Part shown: positions 8,764 to 17,747 of the stretch, piece after piece
How the letters are laid out: each line of letters opens with the position of its first letter
How positions within the stretch are numbered: position 1 is the stretch's first letter
From: an uncultured Prevotella sp.
Lineage (GTDB): Bacteria; Bacteroidota; Bacteroidia; Bacteroidales; Bacteroidaceae
NCBI GenBank assembly: GCA_934219025.1
Contig: CAKQDG010000004.1
Coordinates: 5,096-69,095 of the forward strand
Direction: 5' to 3'
DNA length: 64,000 nt
The notes under the pieces: model-generated
Told to the model about the DNA's origin: nothing
Database searches by the model: none
Seen by the model: only the letters and a program-made list of their open reading frames with translations
Program-made: the position numbers and the translations under genes

Positions 8764-11100
8764 TTAATTCAAGAAATTCCAAGAAACGCCAAACCGCAGT
8801 ATCCTTTTGTTGATAGGGTAGTGTGGTGTCAAGAAATATTCTCCGTTTCCGGCATTCACGTGGCTCATCATAATGAAAAACCGTGCCTGTTTCAACTGCA
8901 TATTGGCATAAACATTGATTATTGGATAATTTCCAATTTTCTGGTTGTTTTCCCCGTTTCCCTGAACTGTATATTGTCCAAGTGCCGGACTGTAGTCTGG
9001 TGCCTTGTAGCTGGTGAAATATCTCACGTCGGCTCCGAGGTCTACTTTTAGCACTCTTGCAATCTTGAATCTGAGATAAAGATTGCTGTAAGCGTTGAAT
9101 GTCGGTACTGCAAGCACGTCGTCGTTGCTTGATTTCTGATATGTGATGCTATTCTCCCAGTTTACAGGACCAAGCGTGAAGTCTTGGCAAAGTTGCAATG
9201 TCATTAAGCTGATGCCGCCTGTGTTCTGTTTTACGCTTACCGTGTTTCCTGTTCTGCCATATGTTTCGGTTATATTGTATACTTGCGAATAATATGTGTA
9301 GTTCTTTATATTGTCGAATGCAATTCTTAAGGTGGTGCGTGTTCTTTTCAGAGTGAACAATCCTTCAATACGTGAGCGTATTTCTTTGCTCAGGTCGTTA
9401 TCCCACCATAGATGCTGCGAATGGTAATGCCGGTAGAAGAATGTTGGGTTTAGCCTGTAGAAATATGCTTTTGCTGCAAGTTTCACCGTGTCTCCGAAGA
9501 GGCTGAAATTGATGTCAGCCCTTCCGTCAATCTTTATCTGTCCGGCATCTTCTCCTGTAAGCCAAGTCTCAGCTATAGCCGAATAGTGCAGTATTTTTCC
9601 TTCAGTTTTGCTAATTTGACCTCCGATGCTCAAGTTATGCTCATTGTATGAGCTTGTTCCGCCGTTAAGTGCAGGCAATGTGAAATGTCTGAGCTCTGAT
9701 GTGGCAAATATTTTCAGTCCGGCCTTTGCCCATTTGTTGAAGCCCTCGAGCATAGCAATGGCAAAAGTGTTCTTCAGGGAGTAATGCTTTGTCTTGTCGT
9801 ATATAGAATCGCCTCCCAATACGTTGTCTATATCGTATCTCGAAGCATAGTAGTTCTCAGGCGTGTCGTATGCTTCATATATTCTTTTATAGTTGTCAAA
9901 CTTTAGCGTGTGTATGAAACTTGTTACCGGCACATATTCATTTTTTGTCCATATAGTGTCGGCCTTTGCTTTTTCTTCTGCTAAAGACAGACTGTCGGCA
10001 TGGCTTTTCCCTTCCACGCTTATACGGTTGTTCTTTTTTGCTTCAGGTTCAGGTTCTTCACCTGCTATTTTTGTTCCGTCTGGTCTTCCAGAGAAGGTTT
10101 TGTTATTTCGGCTATATTCTTCGTCATCAAAGTCTTTCCCCTCTTTGCGTGCCTTCTTTATTGCTTCTTCTTTTCGCTTTTCTGCATTATTTTCTCTTTC
10201 CGATTCAATGGCAAATTTCCTTGCCTTGATTTCTTCTTCCGACATTTTCACTTTGCGGTTGAATCCGAGACTGTATCTGTGTGAGAAGAAAATATGCAGG
10301 TTGTCGTTTCTGTTCCAGTTCTTCTGTAGTACGGTTGGAATTTCACTTTCACTGAAATTGTCTGAAAATATTTCAGGGTGAGTGATGTATCTGTCGTCGG
10401 TAATGCCACCACTTTCCGTTACTTTCTGGTGGTTTGTTGAAAACAGCAGATGTGCATTGTATTTCTCTCCGAGGTATGAGGCATACATCGTGTAGTTGAA
10501 GTGTGCTGTGCTTTGGTTCTGATAGTAGCCTCTGCCGTAGATGTAGTCAAACTTAAACCCTACTCCCAGTTTTTTGCCTGCGTTCACGCCGAAGAATGCT
10601 TTTAAATGGTCTTCTCCATTTGTTCTGTCTCCACATTCGTTGTAGGTGAGGTTTGTAATTGGCGACAGTGTATTGGTAAACAGAAAACTGCTTACAGGCT
10701 GTATGAAATAGTCATATGGTTGTGTGAATATGAATTGTTCTGAAAGCGGTCTGTCTATGAATATCCTGTTTATGCGCGGCGATCCAAGATTGCCGGTGGT
10801 ATTGTATTCGCCTCTTGTGCCAGATGTGAATACCGTGTTCATGAACATATGGGAGAGGGTGTCTGGACGAGCCATGATGCGGTCGCCAAAACGTTCGTCA
10901 ATGGTCCACACTTTCAGTCCTTTCGGGATAACCTTTTCTTTCGTTCTTGTAGAATCCCTGTGTCCGTTGCTGAATGAATTGCTGTTGGCATCTACGTATG
11001 TGCCGTCGTCATTCAACTGGTTGTAGTTTTGGCTGAATGATATAATTGTAGAGGCAAATATGCCAACTGTAACTGATATTATTCTTCTTATTCCTGTCAT
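8764..11100 (-). CDS. Putative outer-membrane porin (Porin_10-like family)
   Basis: 778 residues with a signal peptide (about 1-24) and an outer-membrane beta-barrel sequence: alternating aromatic and polar strands, many Y/N/T residues, and a final strand ending RFGVSWNFLN with terminal aromatic-polar pattern. Segments such as NTVFTSGTRGEYNTTGNLGSPRINR and YDYFIQPVSSFLFTNTLSP match the Bacteroidota putative porin family. A charged, low-complexity loop (about 275-365, rich in E/K/A) interrupts the barrel. The ATG at 11100 is chosen over one seven codons upstream because it overlaps the previous gene's TGA (ATGA), the usual coupling arrangement, and leaves a clean signal peptide. Confidence 0.82.
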   Translation of the reverse strand: MTGIRRIISVTVGIFASTIISFSQNYNQLNDDGTYVDANSNSFSNGHRDSTRTKEKVIPKGLKVWTIDERFGDRIMARPDTLSHMFMNTVFTSGTRGEYNTTGNLGSPRINRIFIDRPLSEQFIFTQPYDYFIQPVSSFLFTNTLSPITNLTYNECGDRTNGEDHLKAFFGVNAGKKLGVGFKFDYIYGRGYYQNQSTAHFNYTMYASYLGEKYNAHLLFSTNHQKVTESGGITDDRYITHPEIFSDNFSESEIPTVLQKNWNRNDNLHIFFSHRYSLGFNRKVKMSEEEIKARKFAIESERENNAEKRKEEAIKKARKEGKDFDDEEYSRNNKTFSGRPDGTKIAGEEPEPEAKKNNRISVEGKSHADSLSLAEEKAKADTIWTKNEYVPVTSFIHTLKFDNYKRIYEAYDTPENYYASRYDIDNVLGGDSIYDKTKHYSLKNTFAIAMLEGFNKWAKAGLKIFATSELRHFTLPALNGGTSSYNEHNLSIGGQISKTEGKILHYSAIAETWLTGEDAGQIKIDGRADINFSLFGDTVKLAAKAYFYRLNPTFFYRHYHSQHLWWDNDLSKEIRSRIEGLFTLKRTRTTLRIAFDNIKNYTYYSQVYNITETYGRTGNTVSVKQNTGGISLMTLQLCQDFTLGPVNWENSITYQKSSNDDVLAVPTFNAYSNLYLRFKIARVLKVDLGADVRYFTSYKAPDYSPALGQYTVQGNGENNQKIGNYPIINVYANMQLKQARFFIMMSHVNAGNGEYFLTPHYPINKRILRFGVSWNFLN

Positions 11101-11348
11101 TTTACAAGTCGGATAACACATTCACACATTTTAAATGCCATTGAACCGAGTACAATGACTTTTCCTACTTCTTCGTTTTTGAAAAAGTAGGTAATCATTC
11201 CTGTGATTGCCCCAACGATGAATATTGTGTTAAGGATATTCCTCAGAATAAAGAATTTTCCTCTTTCATCTTTGTTTCTATGGTGTCTTTCCGGACGACG
11301 TAATGTTTCCTGTCCGTTGTTGCCGTTTTCGTTTGTTATATTTTCCAT
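11097..11348 (-). CDS. Small two-helix membrane protein, unknown function
   Basis: 83 residues. A polar, basic N-terminal tail of about 33 residues is followed by two predicted transmembrane segments (about 37-55 and 63-78). The stop TGA overlaps the porin ATG by one base pair step (ATGA), and the gene starts 15 bases after the DUF4468 gene, so it belongs to the same operon and is translationally coupled to the porin. I do not recognise the family. A role in assembly or insertion of the porin is only suggested by position. Confidence 0.65.
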   Translation of the reverse strand: MENITNENGNNGQETLRRPERHHRNKDERGKFFILRNILNTIFIVGAITGMITYFFKNEEVGKVIVLGSMAFKMCECVIRLVK

Positions 11349-11363
11349 CGTGTATTTCCGAAA

Positions 11364-12032
11364 TTATTGTATGTTCTCTTTTACATTCTCTTTCAAGAAC
11401 TTGAAAATCTCGTCTTTTCTGTCTATTGTCTTTCGTCTGAATCTTGCCCATCCCGGAACCAATCTTGTCTTTTTCTTGTTCAGGGCATTTTTGTCGGTTA
11501 TTGCATCTTCGGCAAGAATCTTTTCTTTGTTTTTCCCGTTTTCTTCATACAGGTACTTTATTCTCTCCATACTTATATGAAGCTTTCCGTCGCTGCATGT
11601 TGCAATCAGCACATAGTTCATTTCAGCTCTGTCGAGCGAGAGAAATTTGTTTGTGAATGTTAGCCATTCTTTGGGGGCGGCCACAATTATATGTTCTTGC
11701 TTGTTTACAAGTGAAACGGAACTTCCTTCGAGTTGATTCTCTCCTTTTGTCAGCTTCTGCATGGCTTTCAGCGTGGCATCATATATGCTTTGAGTTGATT
11801 TGCCGGGGATTTCGATGTCTGTTGTCCATACCACTTTCCCGTCTTTTTCCGTTACTGCTCCTGCAAGATATTTTGCATCTTTCAAATTTGCTGTTTTTTT
11901 CTTTTCTGCGGGCGTGTTCTTTTCTTTTGCTTCTTGTTTGGAAACTTCGTCTGTGGGCTTCTCCCATACCTCCTGTGCCTTGACAGACGTTGCAGCCAAG
12001 AATAGGGCAATTATTATTGTATATCTGTTCAT
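11364..12032 (-). CDS. Exported DUF4468-type protein
   Basis: 222 residues with a signal peptide (MNRYTIIIALFLAATSVKAQ), a short lysine/glutamate-rich linker and a domain resembling DUF4468 (about 50-200), with GKVVWTTDIEIPGKS, KEWLTFTNKFLSLDRAEMNYVL and ISMERIKYLYEE. This Bacteroidota family has no known activity. The ATG at 12032 is preferred to an upstream in-frame TTG because it exposes the signal peptide. It appears to be the first gene of a six-gene operon leading to the porin, aminotransferase, permease and PD40 protein. Confidence 0.78.
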   Translation of the reverse strand: MNRYTIIIALFLAATSVKAQEVWEKPTDEVSKQEAKEKNTPAEKKKTANLKDAKYLAGAVTEKDGKVVWTTDIEIPGKSTQSIYDATLKAMQKLTKGENQLEGSSVSLVNKQEHIIVAAPKEWLTFTNKFLSLDRAEMNYVLIATCSDGKLHISMERIKYLYEENGKNKEKILAEDAITDKNALNKKKTRLVPGWARFRRKTIDRKDEIFKFLKENVKENIQ

Positions 12033-12053
12033 GTCTTTTTCTTTTTTAGTATG

Positions 12054-12061
12054 CAAAGATA
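12054..12061 (-). promoter_or_regulatory. Putative -7 box (TATCTTTG) for the DUF4468-porin operon
   Basis: CAAAGATA on the plus strand reads TATCTTTG on the minus strand, 21 bases upstream of the DUF4468 ATG. It fits TAnnTTTG; the -33 element is poor. Confidence 0.5.
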
Positions 12062-12144
12062 CTTAAACAAAATTACATAGACGTTTTTTTTTGTGTGTTT
12101 TTTTACTTTTCTGCTATATTTTGAGATTTATTTTGGCTTTTATA

Positions 12145-12195
12145 AAAAGTAAAAGCGAAGCAAAGTGAGGAATGTGGCCTCTTGTTTTGCTTCGC
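12145..12195 (-). terminator. Terminator of the lipoprotein amidase gene (minus strand)
   Basis: A perfect 10-bp stem, GCGAAGCAAA (12155-12164) with TTTGCTTCGC (12186-12195), plus inner GAGG/CCTC pairing. On the minus strand it is followed by TTTTACTTTT. It lies 15 bases after the amidase stop. Confidence 0.85.
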
Positions 12196-12209
12196 CTGCA
12201 GTATATGTT

Positions 12210-14840
12210 TTATTTGAAATCAAGGAAATTCAATATGCCTCGCATTATCGCTGATTTCTTTTTTTCAGATTTGATACACTCAAACGGAAATCCCATTGTC
12301 AGTGTCCTGTAGTCTTTTCCTTGATATGCCACTGCAGCGGATGTCCCGTCGGAATATGTAAGTGTACAGAAAGCCGGGCTCAATGCCAGGACAATGTCTA
12401 CATTCGTTGCTGCATAATGTGTGGGGTTCAGTTCATTGTATATGTCGAATTGTGTCCCCATGCCTTTTATGGCGCCAGACTTTGTTTGTGCGCCTCCATC
12501 AATGTGGAACAGATTTCTTAGGAATTCTTTGTCGTTGTTGCTTTGCATGTCGGTGTTGATATATGCCCCGCTTACAAATAGACTTCCGCCGTTTTTTGTG
12601 TATGATTTCAACTTCGTCTGTACAGATATCGGGAATGACTTGTAGTTTGCAGACGACTGACTTGAATACTTTTGAAGGCCAGAGATATAATCTATACAGA
12701 AATATTTGCTCAGGTCGATTTCCTTGTTGATAAAGGCATCCGACGACATGCTCACAACATTATACTTGTTTGTTGGCAAGATTGCCTTTGCGTGTTCTGC
12801 CGTGTAGTCGAAAGTATTTCCTTTTATGAAAACACCTTCAAGTTCACTCCCACTGAAGCCAAGCCCGTTTTGTCCGAGTTTGCCTATGTTTTTCTTTTCG
12901 AAATTCAGTTGCTCGCCGCTCCATCCCACTGTTGTTCCGTACGACACTCCCGGATCGTCGCTCATGTCAAATCCTTGAGACATGTCATCGTCTATTACTG
13001 TCGGTGATGCCAACCGGCTGAAGCCGTTTACTATAAGTATGTTTTTGGCTTTGGTGTTATGATATATGGCAGACAGCGTTTCGGTAGGGAAGCTCTCGCC
13101 TCCTTTGTTTACCGCTGTAACTTTGAACTGGTAGACCACGTCTGGTGTCAGTCTGAATCTTATCTTGTTGCCTTTGACTGCTTCTCCATTGTCATAATCA
13201 TTGTTGCCGATGGATGTATAAACGATATATTGCGTTGGAGCCGACGAGGGTTCAAGAGGGTCTGTCTGTGGTGTCCATCCTATTTCAAGAACACTGTCTT
13301 CCACAAACTGCAGATACGGTTCTTTAGGAGCAAGCGGAGCCACGACATATTGCTTGTCGTATATCTTCGACAAAAACTTCAGTGTAGTCTTGTAAATGCT
13401 TCTTGCTATAGTGAATTTCACGTTCGGGTCTTGTGCCATTACCATATCCGGAAAATTCTGGTGGGAGAGAGTTTCTATAATGGCTGACGGCATTTCGGGG
13501 ATTCTGGTTTCCGAATAGTTTCTGTCGTATAAATCCCTTTTTGCCCATTTGCCGTATGAAGCGCTCATATCTTTGTTCAGTCCGTCAAGAAGCATTTGGG
13601 CGAAATCTTTTGAAACGCTGCGTGGCAGTCCGGATGCAAGCTGGCCTTCATGGAAATTTGTTGTACAAATCGAGAGCGATCCATAAATGGACTTGTAGTC
13701 GGAAGAGTATCCGGCATCGCTATGAACTGCAAGCGACAAATCGATCGGGACTCTCTTGCCGTTTGCTTCGGGAATGTGGCATGAACCACCTGCAAGCCAG
13801 TTTGTCATCAGCGACCTGGTGTTTATGTCGTCTTTATAGTCGTCGGCACCGAGCTTTGTGTTGTACACACTGTCTGGTGCACCGGCCCATTGTGCATAAT
13901 ATCTTGCTCCTTCAAGACAGCGTGGCATACCGCTTTTTGTTCCGTTTCTGCTTATATTTCCCATACCTCCGCCGAATCTTACGGCATCTGCTGTGACAAA
14001 TCCCTTTTCTTCGCTTGAATTTGTCAGTATTACGCTGTTGTTTGCCGAACAGCCTTTTGAGAAGTCAAATGTTCCGAGATAGACCCATGTTCCTCCGCCT
14101 ATCTGTTGGTTCACCTTGAATGTCGTTTTTGTTCCTTTGTGTACAACTGTGTATTCGGCGTCAGGGATGCTTTTGTCTATTGTAGGATAACTTACGTATA
14201 CGGCATATTTACCGTCGTCGGGGATTTGTGGCTGATAGCATATTCTGCATGTTGGCTCCTTTGAGGCTTTTACCTTTCTTGTCGTGCCCCAGGTGAATGG
14301 ATTCCCTTCTCCGTATATCGTTTGCGTTCCCTCGACAGAAAAGCCTGGTGTGCCGGCGTCTGTCCATTTTTGTCCGAAATTGCTTTCGGTGTATAGACCG
14401 TTTCCTCTGCCGTCATTGTCCACTATGGCTTCATTGGCTTGCCAGTCTCTTTCGCGTGGAGTAAAGACATTGGCGCCAGCCTTTTCAAGCATAGGTATCA
14501 GATAAGGCACGACTATTGTTTGGGTGAACAGATCTTCTGTTGTGCAGAACAGATAGGGGCGTTGCCATTCCCATTGCTTCTTGGAATTGTTGAAATAACG
14601 CCCATGGCTTGCCCACACTGAAATGTGTTTGTTTTGCAGTCCTTTTGTTGGGTGAGACAAAGACGAAACGTTTGTAACCCACTGCTTCCCGTCGTATTCC
14701 AGATTCCTTTTCTTTTTTGTGTTGTCTGCTTTGTTGTTTGTCGTGGCAACTGCTGGCTTCGTGTCTTTTGTTAGTTTTTTGTTGCTTCCGCATGAATACA
14801 GTAATACTGCTGCGCAGACAATCAGAACTTTATTTTTCAT
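12210..14840 (-). CDS. Large lipoprotein N-acetylmuramoyl-L-alanine amidase-like protein with inserted golvesin-like domain, FN3 and C-terminal domain
   Basis: 876 residues. Lipoprotein signal ends LLYSC with Cys17. Amidase_3-like pieces are spread along the chain: His79 in SVWASHGRY, FTPRERDW near 126-133, His374 in LSLAVHSDAG, and Glu457 in PEMPSAIIETLSHQN. Between the second and third lies a jelly-roll segment (about 200-290; PDDGKYAVYVSYPT through VTADAVRFGGG) typical of golvesin C-terminal-like or xanthan-lyase-annotated domains. FN3-like sequence covers about 503-590. The last ~280 residues form a separate alpha/beta domain (KNILIVNGFSR start), perhaps glutamine-amidotransferase-like. 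Expected at the outer membrane, cleaving stem peptides from muramic acid. It lies 18 bases after the acyltransferase and is probably in its operon. Confidence 0.78.
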   Translation of the reverse strand: MKNKVLIVCAAVLLYSCGSNKKLTKDTKPAVATTNNKADNTKKKRNLEYDGKQWVTNVSSLSHPTKGLQNKHISVWASHGRYFNNSKKQWEWQRPYLFCTTEDLFTQTIVVPYLIPMLEKAGANVFTPRERDWQANEAIVDNDGRGNGLYTESNFGQKWTDAGTPGFSVEGTQTIYGEGNPFTWGTTRKVKASKEPTCRICYQPQIPDDGKYAVYVSYPTIDKSIPDAEYTVVHKGTKTTFKVNQQIGGGTWVYLGTFDFSKGCSANNSVILTNSSEEKGFVTADAVRFGGGMGNISRNGTKSGMPRCLEGARYYAQWAGAPDSVYNTKLGADDYKDDINTRSLMTNWLAGGSCHIPEANGKRVPIDLSLAVHSDAGYSSDYKSIYGSLSICTTNFHEGQLASGLPRSVSKDFAQMLLDGLNKDMSASYGKWAKRDLYDRNYSETRIPEMPSAIIETLSHQNFPDMVMAQDPNVKFTIARSIYKTTLKFLSKIYDKQYVVAPLAPKEPYLQFVEDSVLEIGWTPQTDPLEPSSAPTQYIVYTSIGNNDYDNGEAVKGNKIRFRLTPDVVYQFKVTAVNKGGESFPTETLSAIYHNTKAKNILIVNGFSRLASPTVIDDDMSQGFDMSDDPGVSYGTTVGWSGEQLNFEKKNIGKLGQNGLGFSGSELEGVFIKGNTFDYTAEHAKAILPTNKYNVVSMSSDAFINKEIDLSKYFCIDYISGLQKYSSQSSANYKSFPISVQTKLKSYTKNGGSLFVSGAYINTDMQSNNDKEFLRNLFHIDGGAQTKSGAIKGMGTQFDIYNELNPTHYAATNVDIVLALSPAFCTLTYSDGTSAAVAYQGKDYRTLTMGFPFECIKSEKKKSAIMRGILNFLDFK

Positions 14841-14858
14841 CTTGTCCAGTTTTCCTTT

Positions 14859-15413
14859 CTAAATATTCCCGATGGTAAAGTTTTCAGGCTTTTTCCCCCT
14901 GAAATCCTTGAAATACAGTTTTATTTCCCTCATGTCTTTTTCGATGTCGCCTGACGGAATTATTGTTTTCTTGCAAACGATTCTTTTGTCTTTGTAGTCC
15001 ACCCCATACAGAAGTATGGGCAGATTGGCCTTCAAAGCTATATAGTAAAAGCCTTTTTTCCAGTCTTCCACGCGCTTTCTTGTTCCTTCTGGAGTGATGC
15101 AAAGTCTGAAACTTTTCCTCTCGATAGCTGTTTGTGCAAGATTGTCAGTCATGCTCATATGCTTAGTTCTCCATACTGGTATTCCGCCGATATGACGGAA
15201 AAATGTTCCCAAGGGCCAGAAAAACCATTCTTTCTTCATCAGGAAATTTATCCTCATCCCTTCGGCACGCATATATAGTTGTCCGATAACAAAGTCCCAG
15301 TTGCTTGTATGGGGAGCAAGACATATTATATATTTCTCAGGGTGATTTTCTGTTACTTCTTTTTCCCACCTGTAGTGTTTGTAAAGAAGCCAGTTGCAAA
15401 ATTCTCTTAACAT
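14859..15413 (-). CDS. 1-acylglycerol-3-phosphate acyltransferase-like protein (PlsC family)
   Basis: 184 residues. The acyltransferase HX4D box is seen as PHTSNWDFVIG (His35, Asp40) and the second motif as TPEGTRKR near 97. It is shorter than typical PlsC (about 240) and lacks a clear N-terminal membrane helix, as in a small Bacteroidota subgroup. The reaction is transfer of an acyl chain to a glycerophosphate or similar acceptor at the inner membrane; the acceptor is inferred from family only. A 13-bp inverted repeat lies 15 bases before its ATG, and no promoter was seen there, so it is probably transcribed from the 88-aa gene upstream. Confidence 0.82.
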   Translation of the reverse strand: MLREFCNWLLYKHYRWEKEVTENHPEKYIICLAPHTSNWDFVIGQLYMRAEGMRINFLMKKEWFFWPLGTFFRHIGGIPVWRTKHMSMTDNLAQTAIERKSFRLCITPEGTRKRVEDWKKGFYYIALKANLPILLYGVDYKDKRIVCKKTIIPSGDIEKDMREIKLYFKDFRGKKPENFTIGNI

Positions 15414-15428
15414 TATTATATAGTTTTA

Positions 15429-15471
15429 CTATTACCGGAACATTTCAAAAACTTCTTCGTTCCGGTAATAG
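15429..15471 (-). repeat. 13-bp perfect inverted repeat before the acyltransferase gene (attenuator or terminator)
   Basis: CTATTACCGGAAC (15429-15441) and GTTCCGGTAATAG (15459-15471) form a 13-bp stem with a 17-base loop, between the 88-aa gene and the acyltransferase. On the minus strand the stem is followed by TAAAACTATAT, a poor T-run; on the plus strand it is followed by eight T. Both flanking genes are minus-strand, so the good T-run is on the unexpected side. Confidence 0.7.
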
Positions 15472-15502
15472 CACTTTTTTTGTTACACTTGATAATACTT
15501 GC

Positions 15503-15769
15503 TTAATTTGCAATTTGGTCAATTATTTCGCCAATCTGTTCGTTGAACTTTTTGGTGTAGTCGGCAAAAAACTTTTTTGCCGGCATACCTGGCTCAATAT
15601 GTGATATCCTGCAGATATAATCTTTGTGGATTGACAGAATAGACTGCAAAAGGGCCTCAGTGTCGGCTTTTTCGCGTTTGTTGCCGTATAAAGAACAGGC
15701 TACACATTCAGCAAAGATTTCGCTGCAAATATAATTCACGGTTTTCTTCAAACTCCTTTTACTTGCCAT
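15503..15769 (-). CDS. Small conserved-looking helical protein, unknown function
   Basis: 88 residues, predicted mostly helical, no signal peptide or membrane segment. It starts MASKRSLKKTVNYICSE and has three cysteines (CSE, CVACS in part, YICR). Codon use resembles its neighbours, and a good -7 box lies 40 bases upstream, which supports a real gene. I recognise the look of short uncharacterised Bacteroidales proteins but no domain. It is the likely first gene of an operon with the acyltransferase and the amidase lipoprotein. Confidence 0.65.
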   Translation of the reverse strand: MASKRSLKKTVNYICSEIFAECVACSLYGNKREKADTEALLQSILSIHKDYICRISHIEPGMPAKKFFADYTKKFNEQIGEIIDQIAN

Positions 15770-15809
15770 GTTTTTCTTGTTTTAAAGTGTTATTGTTGTT
15801 TTGCTTTCA

Positions 15810-15817
15810 CAAATGTA
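15810..15817 (-). promoter_or_regulatory. Putative -7 box (TACATTTG) for the 88-aa gene operon
   Basis: CAAATGTA on the plus strand reads TACATTTG on the minus strand, 40 bases before the ATG at 15769. A near-match TTTA lies at the -33 distance. Confidence 0.5.
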
Positions 15818-15889
15818 TTGTATTTTTTCCTTATCCTAAAATTTTTGAGGCAAAAAAATGAGTTAAGTAAAATTAAATTCCAAAAAATT

Positions 15890-15919
15890 TTTGAATTCCA
15901 AATATAAATGTTAAATTTG
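15890..15919 (+). promoter_or_regulatory. Promoter of pfp: TTTG - 18 nt - TAAATTTG
   Basis: TTTG at 15890-15893 and TAAATTTG at 15912-15919 fit the Bacteroidota -33/-7 pattern. The predicted start of transcription near 15926 gives a leader of about 90 bases before the pfp ATG. Confidence 0.7.
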
Positions 15920-16016
15920 CACATCGTATGTTGACAAGAACCGCAACTTGTAAATAAGGATGCGCCGAAATGTCAATACCTTGAATAACATCTGAACAAC
16001 TTAAAAATATAATATT

Positions 16017-17660
16017 ATGGAAAAAAGCGCATTTCAAAAAGCTCGTGACTCCTATAAGCCGACACTTCCGAAAGGATTGAGGACAGCCGTAGGCCTAAAG
16101 GAGGATGAGGCTACGGCAAGCATTGCAGACCAGGACAAAATAAAGGCTATGTTCCCTTACACTTACGGTATGCCAGTGGTGGAATTTGTGGAAGGTGAGG
16201 AAGGCGGACATGAACAGATGAATACTGGTGTAATCCTCAGTGGCGGTCAGGCTCCCGGCGGACATAACGTCATCACAGGACTTTTTGACACACTAAAGAA
16301 ACTCAATCCAGACAACCGCCTCTTTGGATTCCTGTTGGGACCGGGAGGATTGATAGAACACAAATACATCGAGATTACGGAAACATATATTAATGATTTC
16401 CGAAACACAGGCGGCTTCGATATGATTGGCTCCGGAAGAACAAAATTGGAGACAGAAGAGCAATTTGAGAAAGGATACGAAATTCTGAAATATCTTAACA
16501 TAAAATCTCTGGTGATTGTTGGCGGCGATGATTCAAATACAAACGCATGCGTACTTGCCGAGTATTTCAAGAGGATGAATTACGATGTTCAGGTTATCGG
16601 TGTGCCTAAGACAATTGACGGCGATTTGAAATGCGAGCAAATTGAATCTTCTTTTGGCTTTGATACGGCCACGAAAGTATACTCCGGCTTGATAGGCAAT
16701 ATCGAACGCGACTGCAACTCTGCCCGCAAATATTGGCATTTTATCAAGTTGATGGGGCGTTCTGCCAGCCACATTGCCCTTGAGTGTGCGTTGCAGTGTC
16801 ATCCCAATGTGTGCCTGATATCAGAAGAAGTCAAGGAAAAAGACATGAGCCTCAACGAGGTGGTTGACCAAATCTGTAAAGTGATAGCATATCGTGCAGA
16901 GCGCGGTATGAATTATGGAGTGGTCCTTATACCGGAAGGACTTATAGAGTTTATACCGGCTATCGGAAGACTAATCGACGAACTTAATGATTTGCTCGCA
17001 CTCCACGGCGACGAGTATCGATTCCTGAGTAAGGGAGAACAAAGAGAATACATTATTCAGCATCTTTCTGACAAGAATAAAGCCACATTTGAAACGTTGC
17101 CAAACGATGTGGCTCGTCAACTTTCTTTAGACCGCGATCCTCACGGAAATGTGCAGGTATCGCTCATTGAAACAGAAAAGCTTTTGTCAAGAATGTGTGC
17201 GGCAAAGTTGAAGAAATGGAAAGATGAGGGTAAGTATAAAGGAAAATTCGCCTCTCAGCACCATTTCTTCGGATATGAAGGCAGATGTGCTGCCCCGTCT
17301 AATTTTGACACCAACTACTGTTATGCTCTTGGTGCCAGTGCTGCACATTTGATAGCAAACGGAAAGACTGGATATATGGCAACCGTTAGAAACACTATAG
17401 CTCCACATGAAGAATGGAAAGCCGGAGGGGTTCCTCTCACGTCGCTTCTGAATATAGAACGAAGAAATGGTGAAATGAAGCCTGTAATATGCAAGGCTCT
17501 TGTTGATCTTGACGGAAAACCTTTCAAGGAACTTGTGATGCATAGGGACGAGTGGTCAAAAGAAACATCGTTTGTGTATCCGGGACCAATACAGTATTGG
17601 GGACCTTCGGAGGTTTGCGACCGTACAACAAGAACGCTTGAACTTGAATTGAAAAAATAA
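16017..17660 (+). CDS. pfp: Pyrophosphate-dependent phosphofructokinase
   Basis: 547 residues, the long PPi-PFK type (plant beta/spirochaete-like). Motifs: SGGQAPGGHNV for the phosphate donor loop, GGDDSNTNA where the PPi enzymes carry Asp instead of the ATP-enzyme Gly, PKTIDGDL around the catalytic Asp, and MGRSASHIALECAL. It interconverts fructose-6-phosphate and fructose-1,6-bisphosphate using PPi, reversibly, saving ATP in fermentative glycolysis. It has its own promoter and a strong terminator. Start chosen at the ATG giving MEKSAFQKARDSYKP, the conserved beginning of this subgroup. Confidence 0.93.
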   Translation: MEKSAFQKARDSYKPTLPKGLRTAVGLKEDEATASIADQDKIKAMFPYTYGMPVVEFVEGEEGGHEQMNTGVILSGGQAPGGHNVITGLFDTLKKLNPDNRLFGFLLGPGGLIEHKYIEITETYINDFRNTGGFDMIGSGRTKLETEEQFEKGYEILKYLNIKSLVIVGGDDSNTNACVLAEYFKRMNYDVQVIGVPKTIDGDLKCEQIESSFGFDTATKVYSGLIGNIERDCNSARKYWHFIKLMGRSASHIALECALQCHPNVCLISEEVKEKDMSLNEVVDQICKVIAYRAERGMNYGVVLIPEGLIEFIPAIGRLIDELNDLLALHGDEYRFLSKGEQREYIIQHLSDKNKATFETLPNDVARQLSLDRDPHGNVQVSLIETEKLLSRMCAAKLKKWKDEGKYKGKFASQHHFFGYEGRCAAPSNFDTNYCYALGASAAHLIANGKTGYMATVRNTIAPHEEWKAGGVPLTSLLNIERRNGEMKPVICKALVDLDGKPFKELVMHRDEWSKETSFVYPGPIQYWGPSEVCDRTTRTLELELKK

Positions 17661-17679
17661 AATAATCACAACATAGCCA

Positions 17680-17718
17680 CGGGAGTTATCGGACTCAATC
17701 TCCGGTAACTCCCGATTT
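17680..17718 (+). terminator. Terminator after pfp
   Basis: CGGGAGTTATCGG (17680-17692) pairs with CCGGTAACTCCCG (17702-17714) with one wobble/mismatch, followed by ATTTTG. Confidence 0.8.
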
Positions 17719-17747
17719 TGAAGAAATAGTCTTTTAGGGGTCTTTAT

